From the NCBI GenBank assembly GCA_035601575.1, contig DATNNZ010000105.1, forward strand, positions 1 through 12,054: DNA of 12,054 nt, in the 5' to 3' direction. Source of the DNA: DASTDH01 sp035601575 (GTDB lineage Bacteria; Verrucomicrobiota; Verrucomicrobiia; Chthoniobacterales; JAFAMB01). The stretch's first letter is position 1. Each line of letters starts with the position of its first letter. Made by a program: the position numbers and the translations under genes. Below the pieces are notes generated by a model. The model searched no databases, was not told the origin of the DNA, and saw only the letters and a program-made list of their open reading frames with translations. Below, piece after piece: positions 1 to 8,240 of this stretch.

Positions 1-2199
1 GGAACCTCACCCGGATTGAATCTGATTTATGTCCACCTTAACCGGCTGATTAACAAGTACGACCTCGACATAATCTATATGGCCGGACCTGGCCACGGCG
101 GACCCGCGATTGTGGCCAATGTGTATCTTGAAGGGACCTACACGGAATATTTTCCTAACATCAGCCAGGACGAGCAAGGAATGCTGAAGCTGTTTCGCCA
201 GTTTTCGACGCCGGGCGGTATTCCCAGCCATGTCAGCGCGCCAACTCCAGGTTCCATCCACGAAGGAGGAGAGTTAGGATATGTGCTCATGCATGCGTTC
301 GGCGCCGTTTTCGATAATCCCGAGCTGATTGTCGCCGCCGTCGTGGGCGATGGAGAGGCCGAAACAGGCCCGCTGGAGGGTAGCTGGAAGGGTGTGAAGT
401 TTATGAATCCGGTGCGCGATGGAGCGGTCCTCCCAATCCTGCATCTTAATGGTTATAAAATTGCTGGCCCGACGGTTTGGGGGAGAGAGACCGACGAGCA
501 CATCCGCGACTTTCTTGCCGGGCACGGCTATGAAGCTTTCTTTGTCGAAGGAAGCGATCCGATGCAGGTCCATCAAGATTTTGCCGCCACTCTGGAAGCA
601 GTCATTCTAAGAATTCGGGAGATCCAAACCGATGCGCGCAAGCATGGATTCAAAGAAAGGCCGGTGTGGCCGGCACTCGTTTTGCGGACACCGAAAGGTT
701 GGACAGGTCCGAAAGTAGTAGATGGTCTACCGGTCGAAGGGACATTCCGTGCGCACCAGGTACCTCTGGCTAATGTGCGCGATAATCCGACACACCTGAA
801 GCTTTTGGAGGAGTGGATGCGCACTTACAAACCAGAAGAACTTTTCGATCAGAATGGCCGCTTCCGCGCCGAGTATGCGGAGCTCGCACCAAAAGGCCGG
901 CGCCGCATGGGCGATAATCCCCATGCGAACGGTGGCCTCCTTGAGGTTCCCTTGGATTTGCCTGACTTCGCTGACTATTCGCTTGACGTGAAGAAACCAG
1001 GAACAGCGCGTCACGAGTCCACCCGACAGCTCGGCCAAATGCTCCGCGATATTTTCAAGAAGAATGCCAAGTCAGCCAACTTCCGACTTTTCTGTCCAGA
1101 CGAGACAAACTCGAATCGATTGGGCGCTGTGTTTGAGGTGACCAACCGCTGCTTGGTAAGTAAGTTGATTGAGATTGACGACCACCTTTCACACGATGGG
1201 CGAGTGATGGAGGTGTTAAGCGAACACAACTGTCACGGGTGGCTCGAAGGATATGTGCTAACCGGTCGCCATGGGCTATTCGCGACCTATGAAGCCTTCG
1301 CGATGGTGGTGGATTCGATGGCAATGCAACATGCGAAGTGGCTCGAGCACTGTCTGCACATTCCGTGGCGCAAGCCCGTTCCCTCTCTGAATTACCTGCT
1401 CACATCCACCTGCTGGCGAAACGACCACAATGGTTTCAGCCATCAGGGACCGGGATTTATCGACAATCTCGTGAGCAAGAAGCCAAGCGTTGTTCGCATT
1501 TACCTGCCGCCTGATGCTAACTGCCTGCTCTCGGTCGCTGACCACTGCTTCCGCAGTCATAATTATCTCAACCTGATAGTCATCGATAAGCAGCCGCAGC
1601 TTCAGTGGTTACACAAGGACGCCGCGCGCGAACATTGCACCCGCGGAGCTGGGACCTGGAATTGGTGCAGCAGTGACGGAGACAAAGAACCGGATGTAGT
1701 GCTGGCCTGCGCAGGCGACATCGCCACGCAGGAAACGGTGGCGGCGGCGTGGTTGTTACGCCGCCATCTGCCTGAGCTGAAGGTGCGTGTGGTGAATGTT
1801 GTGGATCTAATGTGCCTCTGTCCTCCCGACCGGCATCCACACGGCCTGACTCAGGAAATGTTCATTAAGCTTTTCACCTATAGCAAGCCCGTCATCTTTG
1901 CGTTCCACGGCTACCCTGCGGTGGTTCACGGAATTTTGCACGGCCGTCCCGACACCGATCGATTCCACGCACGAGGCTATATCGAGGAAGGCACCACTAC
2001 CACCCCGTTTGATATGGTTGTGCTAAACCGAGCGAGCCGCGTCCACCTCGCTGTGGACGCGATTCGGTACGCACCGAATATCGTCAATGCGGCAGAGCTA
2101 ATCGCTAAAGGAGAAGCGATTTTGTCCAAACATCGCCAGTACATTGAAGAGCACTTTGACGATTTGCCGGAAGCTCGTGACTGGGTGTGGTCGGACTAA
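1..2199 (+). CDS. xfp: Phosphoketolase (xylulose-5-phosphate/fructose-6-phosphate), 5' end cut by window edge
   Basis: Thiamine-diphosphate enzyme that splits xylulose 5-phosphate, and in many homologues fructose 6-phosphate, with phosphate to give acetyl phosphate plus glyceraldehyde 3-phosphate or erythrose 4-phosphate; cytoplasmic. The frame is open from base 1 with 732 residues visible. The first residues (GTSPGLNLIYVHLNRLI) match an internal family segment, so I infer that about 60-70 N-terminal residues lie upstream; the in-frame TTG at 16 is not the true start. Visible family marks are GPGHGGPA (from about residue 29), SHVSAPTPGS, the signature EGGELGY (bases 262-282), the ThDP motif GDGEAETG (from base 346) closed by LNGYKI, DETNSNRL, SHQGPGF, and the C-terminal EEGTTTTPFDM segment. 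The C-terminus DLPEARDWVW is the usual family end, so the 3' end is intact. The identification is very secure; the choice of substrate is not visible. Confidence 0.96.
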   Translation, partial: GTSPGLNLIYVHLNRLINKYDLDIIYMAGPGHGGPAIVANVYLEGTYTEYFPNISQDEQGMLKLFRQFSTPGGIPSHVSAPTPGSIHEGGELGYVLMHAFGAVFDNPELIVAAVVGDGEAETGPLEGSWKGVKFMNPVRDGAVLPILHLNGYKIAGPTVWGRETDEHIRDFLAGHGYEAFFVEGSDPMQVHQDFAATLEAVILRIREIQTDARKHGFKERPVWPALVLRTPKGWTGPKVVDGLPVEGTFRAHQVPLANVRDNPTHLKLLEEWMRTYKPEELFDQNGRFRAEYAELAPKGRRRMGDNPHANGGLLEVPLDLPDFADYSLDVKKPGTARHESTRQLGQMLRDIFKKNAKSANFRLFCPDETNSNRLGAVFEVTNRCLVSKLIEIDDHLSHDGRVMEVLSEHNCHGWLEGYVLTGRHGLFATYEAFAMVVDSMAMQHAKWLEHCLHIPWRKPVPSLNYLLTSTCWRNDHNGFSHQGPGFIDNLVSKKPSVVRIYLPPDANCLLSVADHCFRSHNYLNLIVIDKQPQLQWLHKDAAREHCTRGAGTWNWCSSDGDKEPDVVLACAGDIATQETVAAAWLLRRHLPELKVRVVNVVDLMCLCPPDRHPHGLTQEMFIKLFTYSKPVIFAFHGYPAVVHGILHGRPDTDRFHARGYIEEGTTTTPFDMVVLNRASRVHLAVDAIRYAPNIVNAAELIAKGEAILSKHRQYIEEHFDDLPEARDWVWSD

Positions 2200-2978
2200 T
2201 CGATTTTACGACAATCAAAACTTTTACTTTCTGCAGAGCTTCGTCAGGCGTGGCGGTCCCGGTCAACCAGGTAGCATCTTTGAAGAAGCCGGAACTCAAT
2301 TTGATCAATGCGCGCGGGAGGACGCCACGCGCCGCCGCCATCGCCGGCATCCTCTTTTCGGTCCTCATGATCTCGGTCCTCCTGTTGTTGCGGCTCTCGG
2401 TCCGGGCGGATCCGCTGGAGGCGGGAGCCTGGCTGAGGACCGGTTCTAGTACAGTTGCTCTGGCGCTGAACCTGGTGCCATTCGCCGGAATCGCCTTTTT
2501 GTGGTTCATCGGCGTGCTGCGCGACCGCCTGGGAGAATTTGAAGACCGCTTCTTTGCCACCGTCTTCCTCGGTAGCGGACTTTTGTTTCTCGCGATGCTA
2601 TTCGCCTCGGCCGCGGTGGCCGGTGGAGTCATCATAGCCTATGGAGCGAGGCCCGAAGGCTTGCTCGAGTCGGCGATTTTTACCTTCGCCCGCGCCGTCA
2701 CCTACGAGATCATGAATCTCTATGCGGTCAAAATGGCCGCAGTGTTCATGATCTCTCTGTCAACACTCTCGATCCGTACCGGTTTCATCGCACGCTGGAT
2801 TGCGCTCCTTGGCTATGCGTTCGCGCTGATCCTCCTGCTGAGCGGGCGCTATATCGAGTGGATTTTACTCGTGTTCCCTCTGTGGGTGCTATTGATCAGC
2901 ATCTACATCCTGATTGATGATTTCCGTCGGCCCTCCCAAGCTGCAACGACAAGCCCCGAGTTCAACTCAAGGCGATGA
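2187..2978 (+). CDS. Conserved integral membrane protein of unknown function
   Basis: I do not recognise a named function. The frame encodes up to 263 residues with about six hydrophobic segments: roughly 49-70, 88-110, 122-151, 178-195, 203-220 and 223-243. A charged stretch between segments two and three (RDRLGEFEDRFFATVFLGSG) looks like a conserved hallmark, and the protein ends with a polar tail. The start is uncertain. No ATG precedes the first membrane segment; candidates are GTG at 2187 (overlapping the xfp end by 13 bases), GTG at 2250, and TTG at 2280, which would begin just before the charged KKPELNLIN stretch. I give the longest frame, but a later start (2250 or 2280) would leave a more usual short N-terminus. 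It follows phosphoketolase directly and could be co-transcribed. Nothing in it suggests an enzyme or a transporter signature. Confidence 0.75.
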   Translation: MVGLIDFTTIKTFTFCRASSGVAVPVNQVASLKKPELNLINARGRTPRAAAIAGILFSVLMISVLLLLRLSVRADPLEAGAWLRTGSSTVALALNLVPFAGIAFLWFIGVLRDRLGEFEDRFFATVFLGSGLLFLAMLFASAAVAGGVIIAYGARPEGLLESAIFTFARAVTYEIMNLYAVKMAAVFMISLSTLSIRTGFIARWIALLGYAFALILLLSGRYIEWILLVFPLWVLLISIYILIDDFRRPSQAATTSPEFNSRR

Positions 2979-3202
2979 CATTTTCGGCCCATTGGGATCT
3001 GTAAATCGCTTTTTCCTTCCATATCGGGCGAATATGGGACTGGAACATCTCGCAATCGGGAGGTGAGCCGCATTAACGCGGCCGGGCGTTCCACGATCTC
3101 CGGGTGATCGTCCAAATACTTGTAGACCGCCAGAACCAAGCACCAAAGGAAAACATCGTGTTGCACCAAAGGGCTATTTCCAAGAAGTAATCTATTTGCC
3201 AC
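2903..3202 (-). CDS. Doubtful small hypothetical protein or gene remnant
   Basis: A 99-residue minus-strand ORF lies tail-to-tail with the membrane protein gene and overlaps its last 76 bases. Its middle part reads like real protein (around YKYLDDHPEIVERPAALMR and the following DVPVPYSPD), with many codons ending in G or C, while the first 25 residues and the C-terminus look less natural. I do not recognise a family. It may be a short genuine gene, a decayed remnant, or chance. It is listed because it is the only coding-like signal between 2979 and 3341. Confidence 0.22.
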   Translation of the reverse strand: MANRLLLGNSPLVQHDVFLWCLVLAVYKYLDDHPEIVERPAALMRLTSRLRDVPVPYSPDMEGKSDLQIPMGRKCHRLELNSGLVVAAWEGRRKSSIRM

Positions 3203-3341
3203 AATACAAACGACGCTATTTCACCTGGAAAAATGTCTGTCCGTAACCCAATCGGCCATAAGAAGAATCCGGAAATCATACGGCGCGCAACCCGCTCGAT
3301 TTATAGTTTTCCAAGACAAAAATCACTTGGCCTGAGCTTTT
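2979..3341. other. Spacer upstream of the flavoprotein gene
   Basis: This 363-base stretch has no convincing + strand gene. It holds most of the doubtful minus-strand ORF and a small GC hairpin (GCCGC 3067-3071 with GCGGC 3078-3082) that falls inside that ORF. Just upstream of the flavoprotein start there is an AT-richer run with a possible -10 hexamer TATAGT at 3302-3307, but no good -35 at the usual distance. A promoter for the flavoprotein-sdh genes probably lies here, by position only. Confidence 0.4.
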
Positions 3342-4742
3342 ATGAGCTATGAATATCAGGTAGTAGTTATTGGATCCGGTTCCGCCGGGAGAGAAGCATG
3401 CCTTTCAGCCGCAAAGGCGGGATTGCGCACACTGCTAGTGGAAGAACGAGACCTGGGTGGTACCAGCTTGCATCGAGGCAACTATGCGGTCCGTGCACTC
3501 AGAGCCTGTGCGAGCTATCTGCGACAAACCGAGACCGCCTCAAAGGTCGGGATCTCACTCGATCTGATCGAAACTACCTGGGCCGATCGGCTAGTTGCGC
3601 AACGGCGGAGCAGCAGTCAACTCTCCGTGGAATTCAGCCAGGCGATCGACCGCGAAAAGGTAGATTTGCGTTTTGGTCGTGCGCGGTTGAATGGACCAAA
3701 TAAAATCACCATTAGCGATGCGCAAGGTCAGAGCCAGCAAGTTACCGCCGGCCACGTAATCCTGGCCACTGGCTCGCGACCTGGCTTTCCGAGCCAGCCT
3801 GAGTTCGGAATCCTTAACACCGACCATCTACTTGGGAATCCTATTGTCCCGCGGCATCTTTTCGTCGTTGGTGGTGGCTATATCGGCTGTGAACTTGCTG
3901 CGATTTATCGAGCGTTCGGTACTCGAGTAACCTTGACCGAATGTAAGTCCCGCTTGTTACCGAGTTGGGATCCAATCGCGGGTGAGCAATTTCGTAGTGT
4001 TCTGGTAGCAGCCGAGGTTGAAGTTCTCTTGAATGAATCAGTCCAGCTGCCGCCACAGATTACCGGGAAGTCAACGAGCTATAAATTGTCCACCGGGACA
4101 GTTATTCAACCAGACATTACCCTCATCGCGACTGGGAGAATCCCAAACAGCGATGACCTCGGCCTGGAATCGGTGGGTTTGACTAGCGGTGCTTGGATTT
4201 CGGTCGATGAGAAGATGCAAACACCAACCGAGTCAGTCTATGCAGTGGGTGACGTTAATGGCATTGCCTTGCTTGACAGTGTTGCCGCAGCTCAGGCCGA
4301 TGTGGCCGTGCGAAACATTCTGGGAACTGCGGCCCGATTCGACAAACGCTGGTTCCCAGAATTTCTACACACCGATCCACCAATTGCGAGCATCGGCTGG
4401 ACCGAGGACGAAGCCAAGGATGCCGGGCTCCAAGTCAAAGCGCTAGCCTGGAACGGTCCACTCTTTACAGATAACGATTTCAGCACTGTCCAGCGCGAAC
4501 AAATGGTTATCAAATGTCTGCTCGACACGGAAACCGACCGCATTCTGGGATGCCTCGGAATTGGTTCTCGAGCGGCGGAGATTATCAATCTCGTTTCCAC
4601 GGCAATGGCTAACCGCATAACGGCGCATGAGGTCGCCAATCTCTCAGTCGTGCACCCGAGCGCGACCGAAGTTTTGGTTCGAATATTGCGAGAGCATTTC
4701 TATGGACGAGAGCGCCAGCAAATTTTTGCAGTTAACAACTAA
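3342..4742 (+). CDS. FAD/NAD(P)-dependent pyridine nucleotide-disulfide oxidoreductase homologue lacking both redox cysteines
   Basis: This 466-residue protein has the full fold of dihydrolipoyl dehydrogenase, soluble transhydrogenase and mercuric reductase. In order it shows an FAD-binding GSGSAG (11-16), the segment where the redox disulfide normally sits (39-47), ATGSRP (142-147), NAD(P)-binding GGGYIG (177-182), ATGRIPN (263-269), the second FAD motif AVGDV (301-305), and a C-terminal dimerisation domain with a His438-Glu443 pair in HPSATE, as in lipoamide dehydrogenase. The normal GGTCxxxGC is GGTSLHRGN here: both cysteines are replaced (Ser42, Asn47), so dithiol chemistry at that site is not possible. 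Glu200 at the end of the second strand of the NAD domain suggests NADH over NADPH (inference). It is complete and lies 51 bases upstream of sdhC, probably in the same transcript. A transhydrogenase or NADH:acceptor role is conceivable; the substrate is unknown. The fold assignment is secure. Confidence 0.9.
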   Translation: MSYEYQVVVIGSGSAGREACLSAAKAGLRTLLVEERDLGGTSLHRGNYAVRALRACASYLRQTETASKVGISLDLIETTWADRLVAQRRSSSQLSVEFSQAIDREKVDLRFGRARLNGPNKITISDAQGQSQQVTAGHVILATGSRPGFPSQPEFGILNTDHLLGNPIVPRHLFVVGGGYIGCELAAIYRAFGTRVTLTECKSRLLPSWDPIAGEQFRSVLVAAEVEVLLNESVQLPPQITGKSTSYKLSTGTVIQPDITLIATGRIPNSDDLGLESVGLTSGAWISVDEKMQTPTESVYAVGDVNGIALLDSVAAAQADVAVRNILGTAARFDKRWFPEFLHTDPPIASIGWTEDEAKDAGLQVKALAWNGPLFTDNDFSTVQREQMVIKCLLDTETDRILGCLGIGSRAAEIINLVSTAMANRITAHEVANLSVVHPSATEVLVRILREHFYGRERQQIFAVNN

Positions 4743-4761
4743 CAGTCGTCTAGCATCGGCT

Positions 4762-4780
4762 TTGCTCACTAGCAGAGCAA
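4762..4780. promoter_or_regulatory. Short inverted repeat just upstream of sdhC
   Basis: TTGCTC (4762-4767) and GAGCAA (4775-4780) form a perfect 6-base inverted repeat around a 7-base centre, 13 bases before the sdhC start and inside the 51-base gap after the flavoprotein gene. It could be an operator or a small mRNA hairpin near the sdhC start. The arms are short enough to arise by chance. Confidence 0.25.
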
Positions 4781-4793
4781 CGATGAGCCTAGT

Positions 4794-5573
4794 ATGAGCA
4801 ACAGTAATCATGATCCTGAGACCGGCGTATCCCTTGTGGATGGCCCAGTACATGACCCAGATAGCGGATTGCTCGATAAGCAGCGAGAACGCCCCAGTCA
4901 CGTAAGGCAAGGATTGTCGCATACGTTGGCCGAGAAGAACTTGATGGCGATCACGGGACTCTTCCTGTGTGTCTTTCTCGTCGTACACCTATTAGGTAAC
5001 TTGCAACTTCTGTTACCAACGCAAGTGGCCCAGTGGCAATTCAATTTTTATTCGAAGCTGCTTTCTGAGAATATCTTTATCCATGTCATTTCCTATATTT
5101 TGTTTGGCAGCATAGCGGCTCATGCCATCTATGCGCTCGTGATAACAATAAAGAACCGGCAATCGAATGGGCGACGTTATGAGTACGACCGTCGCGGCGT
5201 AAGCAGCAAGTGGTACTCTCGCAAAATGGGGTTGCTAGGCACGGTTATTCTTTTCTTCCTCATTATCCATTTACGGGACTTCTGGTATCAGGTGCAGTTT
5301 GGCCATCTGCCTTTAGACAAAGATGGCCAGGAAGACCTGTATACCCTGGTAGTCACGGTTTACCGCAACGGATGGTATGTTTTAATCTATGTTCTGTGCA
5401 TGGTGGCACTCGGATACCACTTACTGCATGGTTTTTTCAGTGCCGCTCGGACGCTTGGCGTCTATCACCGGCGCTACGTTAACTGGGTTCGAATCGCCGG
5501 TTGGGCCTACAGCATAGGCATCTGCGCGGGCTTCGCTCTTATACCGCTATATGTTCACTTCGCCAGACTATGA
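4794..5573 (+). CDS. sdhC: Succinate dehydrogenase/fumarate reductase cytochrome b558 subunit (B-type)
   Basis: Membrane anchor of complex II that carries haem b and the quinone site and holds the SdhAB head on the cytoplasmic side. The 259-residue protein has five hydrophobic helices (about 50-72, 93-119, 145-165, 189-213, 231-255), the single-anchor arrangement of B-type enzymes such as those of Bacillus and Wolinella; no separate sdhD follows. Histidines that can bind two haems lie in the first four helices: His65 (VVHLLGN), His110 (and His97), His159 (IIHLRDF), His209 or His212 (YHLLHGF). This predicts a di-haem enzyme that may couple to menaquinone (inference). The first 45 residues are polar and longer than in the Bacillus protein; an internal start cannot be excluded, but ATG 4794 is kept because it follows the upstream gene closely. 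The stop codon overlaps the sdhA start (ATGA). Confidence 0.93.
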   Translation: MSNSNHDPETGVSLVDGPVHDPDSGLLDKQRERPSHVRQGLSHTLAEKNLMAITGLFLCVFLVVHLLGNLQLLLPTQVAQWQFNFYSKLLSENIFIHVISYILFGSIAAHAIYALVITIKNRQSNGRRYEYDRRGVSSKWYSRKMGLLGTVILFFLIIHLRDFWYQVQFGHLPLDKDGQEDLYTLVVTVYRNGWYVLIYVLCMVALGYHLLHGFFSAARTLGVYHRRYVNWVRIAGWAYSIGICAGFALIPLYVHFARL

Positions 5574-7486
5574 TTACGTTGAACGCAAAAATACCCGACG
5601 GACCCCTAGAGCAGAAGTGGATCCGTTATCGTTCGACCACTAAACTGGTGAGTCCGGCTAATCGCAAGAAGCTACAGGTAGTTGTCGTAGGAACAGGCCT
5701 GGCCGGAAGTTCGGTGGCAGCGTCTTTAGGCGAGATGGGTTACGAAGTAACTTGCTTTTGTTTTCAGGATAGCGCCAGACGCGCCCACTCGGTCGCCGCG
5801 CAGGGCGGCGTGAACGCCTGCAAGAACTATAAGAATGACGGTGACACCGTTTTCCGCATGTTCTATGACACTATTAAGGGCGGCGACTTTCGTTCTCGCG
5901 AAGCTAATGTGTACCGGTTGGCGGAATGTAGTGCCAATCTGATAGATCAGGCTGTGGCTCAGGGCGTACCTTTCGCTCGCGAGTATAGCGGATATCTTAG
6001 CAATCGTTCTTTTGGCGGAGTTCAGGTGTCACGAACATTTTATGCCCGGGGACAAACGGGTCAACAGTTGCTTCTCGGAGCTTATCAAGCTCTGATGCGA
6101 CAGGTAGCTGCCGGTACAGTTACTCTCTTTCCACGCCATGAAATGCTGGATTTGGTGACGATCGAGGGGAAGGCACGCGGCGTCATTGTGCGCAACATGG
6201 ATAACGGTGCGGTAGAACGCCACGGTGGCCACGCCGTAGTGTTGGCTTCCGGCGGATTCGGCAAAATCTATTATTTGTCGACATTAGCCATGGGTTGCAA
6301 TGCGTCCGCCATTTGGCGCGCGCACAAGCGGGGAGCTCTTTTTGCCAATCCAAGCTGGACCCAGATCCATCCTACCTGCCTGCCCCAATCCGGAGACTAT
6401 CAGTCCAAGCTGACTTTGATGTCTGAGTCGTTGCGAAACGATGGCCGCATTTGGGTACCGAAGAACCAGGACGAGCACCGTGCGCCAAATAACATTCCGG
6501 AGTCGGATAGAGATTATTACCTCGAACGCCGCTACCCGGCGTTTGGCAATCTTTCCCCCCGTGATATTTCCTCACGCGCGGCGAAGGAAAGGATCGACGC
6601 CGGCTGTGGAGTAGGAGCACTCAAGAACGCCGTGTATCTCGATTTTTCCAGAGCGATCGCCGAACAGGGGAAGCAGCGGATAGAGGAAAAGTACGGCAAC
6701 CTTTTTCGCATGTATCAAAAAATTACTGGCGTAGACGCCTATGATGAACCGATGCGCATATCACCGGCGGCGCACTTTTCTATGGGTGGTCTGTGGGTGG
6801 ACTACGAGCTCACGACGACGATTCCAGGGCTCTATGCGCTGGGCGAAGCCAATTTTGCCGATCACGGTGCAAACCGGCTGGGAGCTAACTCTTTGCTGCA
6901 GGCTTGCGTTGACGGTTACTTTATCGCTCCCGCCACAATTCCTAACTACTTGGCTGGCGAAATCAAAAGCGGACCAGTCTCTGTCGATCACCCTGCGTTC
7001 GCAGAGACAGAAGAGGTGGCGCTGCGGCAGTTGCAGCAATTGTTGGGTATCCAGGGGACAGCGCCCTCCGATCACTTCCATAAAGCCTTGGGAACAATTT
7101 TATACGATAAATGCGGCCTGTCGCGTTCCCGCGCCGGACTAGAAGAAGCTATTAGCCAAATTCGTTCTCTGCGGGACCGGTTCTACGCAGACTTGCTTAT
7201 TCCTGGCGGTCCCGACCTGAACAGCGAGCTCGAGAAAGCGGGTCGGATAGCCGACTATCTCGAGCTAGGCGAGTTAATGTGTTACGACGCCTTAACCAGA
7301 GAAGAATCGTGCGGTGCCCATTTTCGCGAAGAATATCAGACGCCCGATGGGGAAGCCGTTCGAAATGACCGCGATTTCGCTTTCACCTCCGCCTGGGAGT
7401 GGACCGGGATCGGCCAGGAGCCGGTCCTTCACCGGGAACCTCTGGATTTCGATTACGTTACTCCAACGGTAAGGAGTTACAAATAA
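5570..7486 (+). CDS. sdhA: Succinate dehydrogenase/fumarate reductase flavoprotein subunit
   Basis: Catalytic subunit that interconverts succinate and fumarate using covalently bound FAD. I chose ATG 5570, which overlaps the sdhC stop by four bases (ATGA) and gives 638 residues; the frame stays open upstream to 5501 but only inside sdhC. Visible marks are the FAD dinucleotide motif GTGLAG (41-46), His73 in RAHSVAAQGG as the covalent FAD attachment, QIHPT with His267, RDISSR (331-336) supplying the catalytic arginine region, AAHFSMGG with His402, and HGANRLGANSLL (432-443) near the end of the FAD domain. The C-terminal helical domain is complete. Insertions such as the CKNYKNDGDT segment after the FAD histidine are, as I recall, typical of the B-type subgroup. 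Direction in the cell (oxidation or fumarate reduction) cannot be read from the sequence; neighbouring dcuB and aspA make fumarate reduction plausible. Confidence 0.96.
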   Translation: MITLNAKIPDGPLEQKWIRYRSTTKLVSPANRKKLQVVVVGTGLAGSSVAASLGEMGYEVTCFCFQDSARRAHSVAAQGGVNACKNYKNDGDTVFRMFYDTIKGGDFRSREANVYRLAECSANLIDQAVAQGVPFAREYSGYLSNRSFGGVQVSRTFYARGQTGQQLLLGAYQALMRQVAAGTVTLFPRHEMLDLVTIEGKARGVIVRNMDNGAVERHGGHAVVLASGGFGKIYYLSTLAMGCNASAIWRAHKRGALFANPSWTQIHPTCLPQSGDYQSKLTLMSESLRNDGRIWVPKNQDEHRAPNNIPESDRDYYLERRYPAFGNLSPRDISSRAAKERIDAGCGVGALKNAVYLDFSRAIAEQGKQRIEEKYGNLFRMYQKITGVDAYDEPMRISPAAHFSMGGLWVDYELTTTIPGLYALGEANFADHGANRLGANSLLQACVDGYFIAPATIPNYLAGEIKSGPVSVDHPAFAETEEVALRQLQQLLGIQGTAPSDHFHKALGTILYDKCGLSRSRAGLEEAISQIRSLRDRFYADLLIPGGPDLNSELEKAGRIADYLELGELMCYDALTREESCGAHFREEYQTPDGEAVRNDRDFAFTSAWEWTGIGQEPVLHREPLDFDYVTPTVRSYK

Positions 7487-7499
7487 CGGGCTGTGTGTT

Positions 7500-8240
7500 A
7501 TGCAGATACGACTCAAAATCTGGCGCCAGGAAAATAGAGCCAAACAAGGTCGGTTAGTAGACTATGACCTGCCGAATGTAGAGCCGGACATGTCGTTCTT
7601 GGAAATGTTGGATATGCTAAATGAACGGCTTGTCCGACAGAGAGAGAGACCGGTGGAGTTCGATCACGACTGTCGCGAGGGCATTTGTGGTCAATGCGGA
7701 GTCATGATTAACGGAAGGGCGCATGGTCCGCTTTCTAATACAACCACCTGTCAGTTGCATATGCGGACATTTAAAGACGGTGATACCATCTATGTAGAAC
7801 CTTTTCGGGCCGCCGCATTTCCAATAAAGTGCGATCTGAAAGTAGATCGGAGCGCTTTTGATCGCATTGTTCAGGCTGGCGGCTACACATCAGCCAGTAC
7901 CGGGGGAGCACCGGAAGCCAACAGCATTCCTATTCGTCATGATGTAGCCGAGGCGGCGTTCGATGCAGCTGCATGCATCGGCTGCGGCGCTTGCGTCGCT
8001 ACCTGCAAGAACTCCAGCGCAGCGCTATTTACCTCTGCAAAAATCACTCATCTGGCTCTATTGCCGCAGGGCCGGATAGAAACCCGCCGGCGCGCGCGCC
8101 AGATGGTCCTGCAGATGGATAAGGAGGGCTTCGGCCACTGCACCAATACCGAGGCGTGCCAGGTGGAATGTCCCCAGCAGATTTCAGTTTTGTACATCGC
8201 TCGGATGAACTGGGAGTATAACCGCGCGGTATTCTATTGA
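7500..8240 (+). CDS. sdhB: Succinate dehydrogenase/fumarate reductase iron-sulfur subunit
   Basis: Electron-transfer subunit that links the FAD of SdhA to the haems and quinone of SdhC. It has 246 residues and all cluster ligands are visible: the [2Fe-2S] ligands Cys58, Cys63, Cys66 (CREGICGQC) and Cys84; the [4Fe-4S] ligands Cys159, Cys162, Cys165 plus Cys224; and the third-cluster ligands Cys169, Cys214 and Cys220, normally [3Fe-4S]. Assignment to clusters follows the Escherichia coli family pattern. The start lies 13 bases after the sdhA stop. The only purine-rich ribosome-binding-like stretch, AAGGAG at 7471-7476, is 23 bases before the ATG and probably too far to serve it. Complete, with no sign of damage. 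It ends the sdhCAB operon; a 225-base spacer follows. Confidence 0.96.
   Translation: MQIRLKIWRQENRAKQGRLVDYDLPNVEPDMSFLEMLDMLNERLVRQRERPVEFDHDCREGICGQCGVMINGRAHGPLSNTTTCQLHMRTFKDGDTIYVEPFRAAAFPIKCDLKVDRSAFDRIVQAGGYTSASTGGAPEANSIPIRHDVAEAAFDAAACIGCGACVATCKNSSAALFTSAKITHLALLPQGRIETRRRARQMVLQMDKEGFGHCTNTEACQVECPQQISVLYIARMNWEYNRAVFY

Noticed and set aside
16..18. TTG as a phosphoketolase start
   Set aside because: The frame is open to base 1 and the residues before the TTG (GTSPG) already match the family, so the gene begins outside the window.
2105..2635. 176-residue minus-strand ORF across the xfp end and membrane protein start
   Set aside because: It overlaps two + strand frames with clear protein character; its own translation is low-complexity, rich in Ala, Arg, Thr and Ser.
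3067..3082. GCCGC/GCGGC hairpin as terminator of the membrane protein gene
   Set aside because: The stem is only five pairs, lies 89 bases past the stop and has no T-run after it.
5501..5569. Longer sdhA start inside sdhC
   Set aside because: The extra 23 residues do not resemble SdhA N-termini and would overlap sdhC by 73 bases; ATG 5570 gives the typical ATGA overlap.
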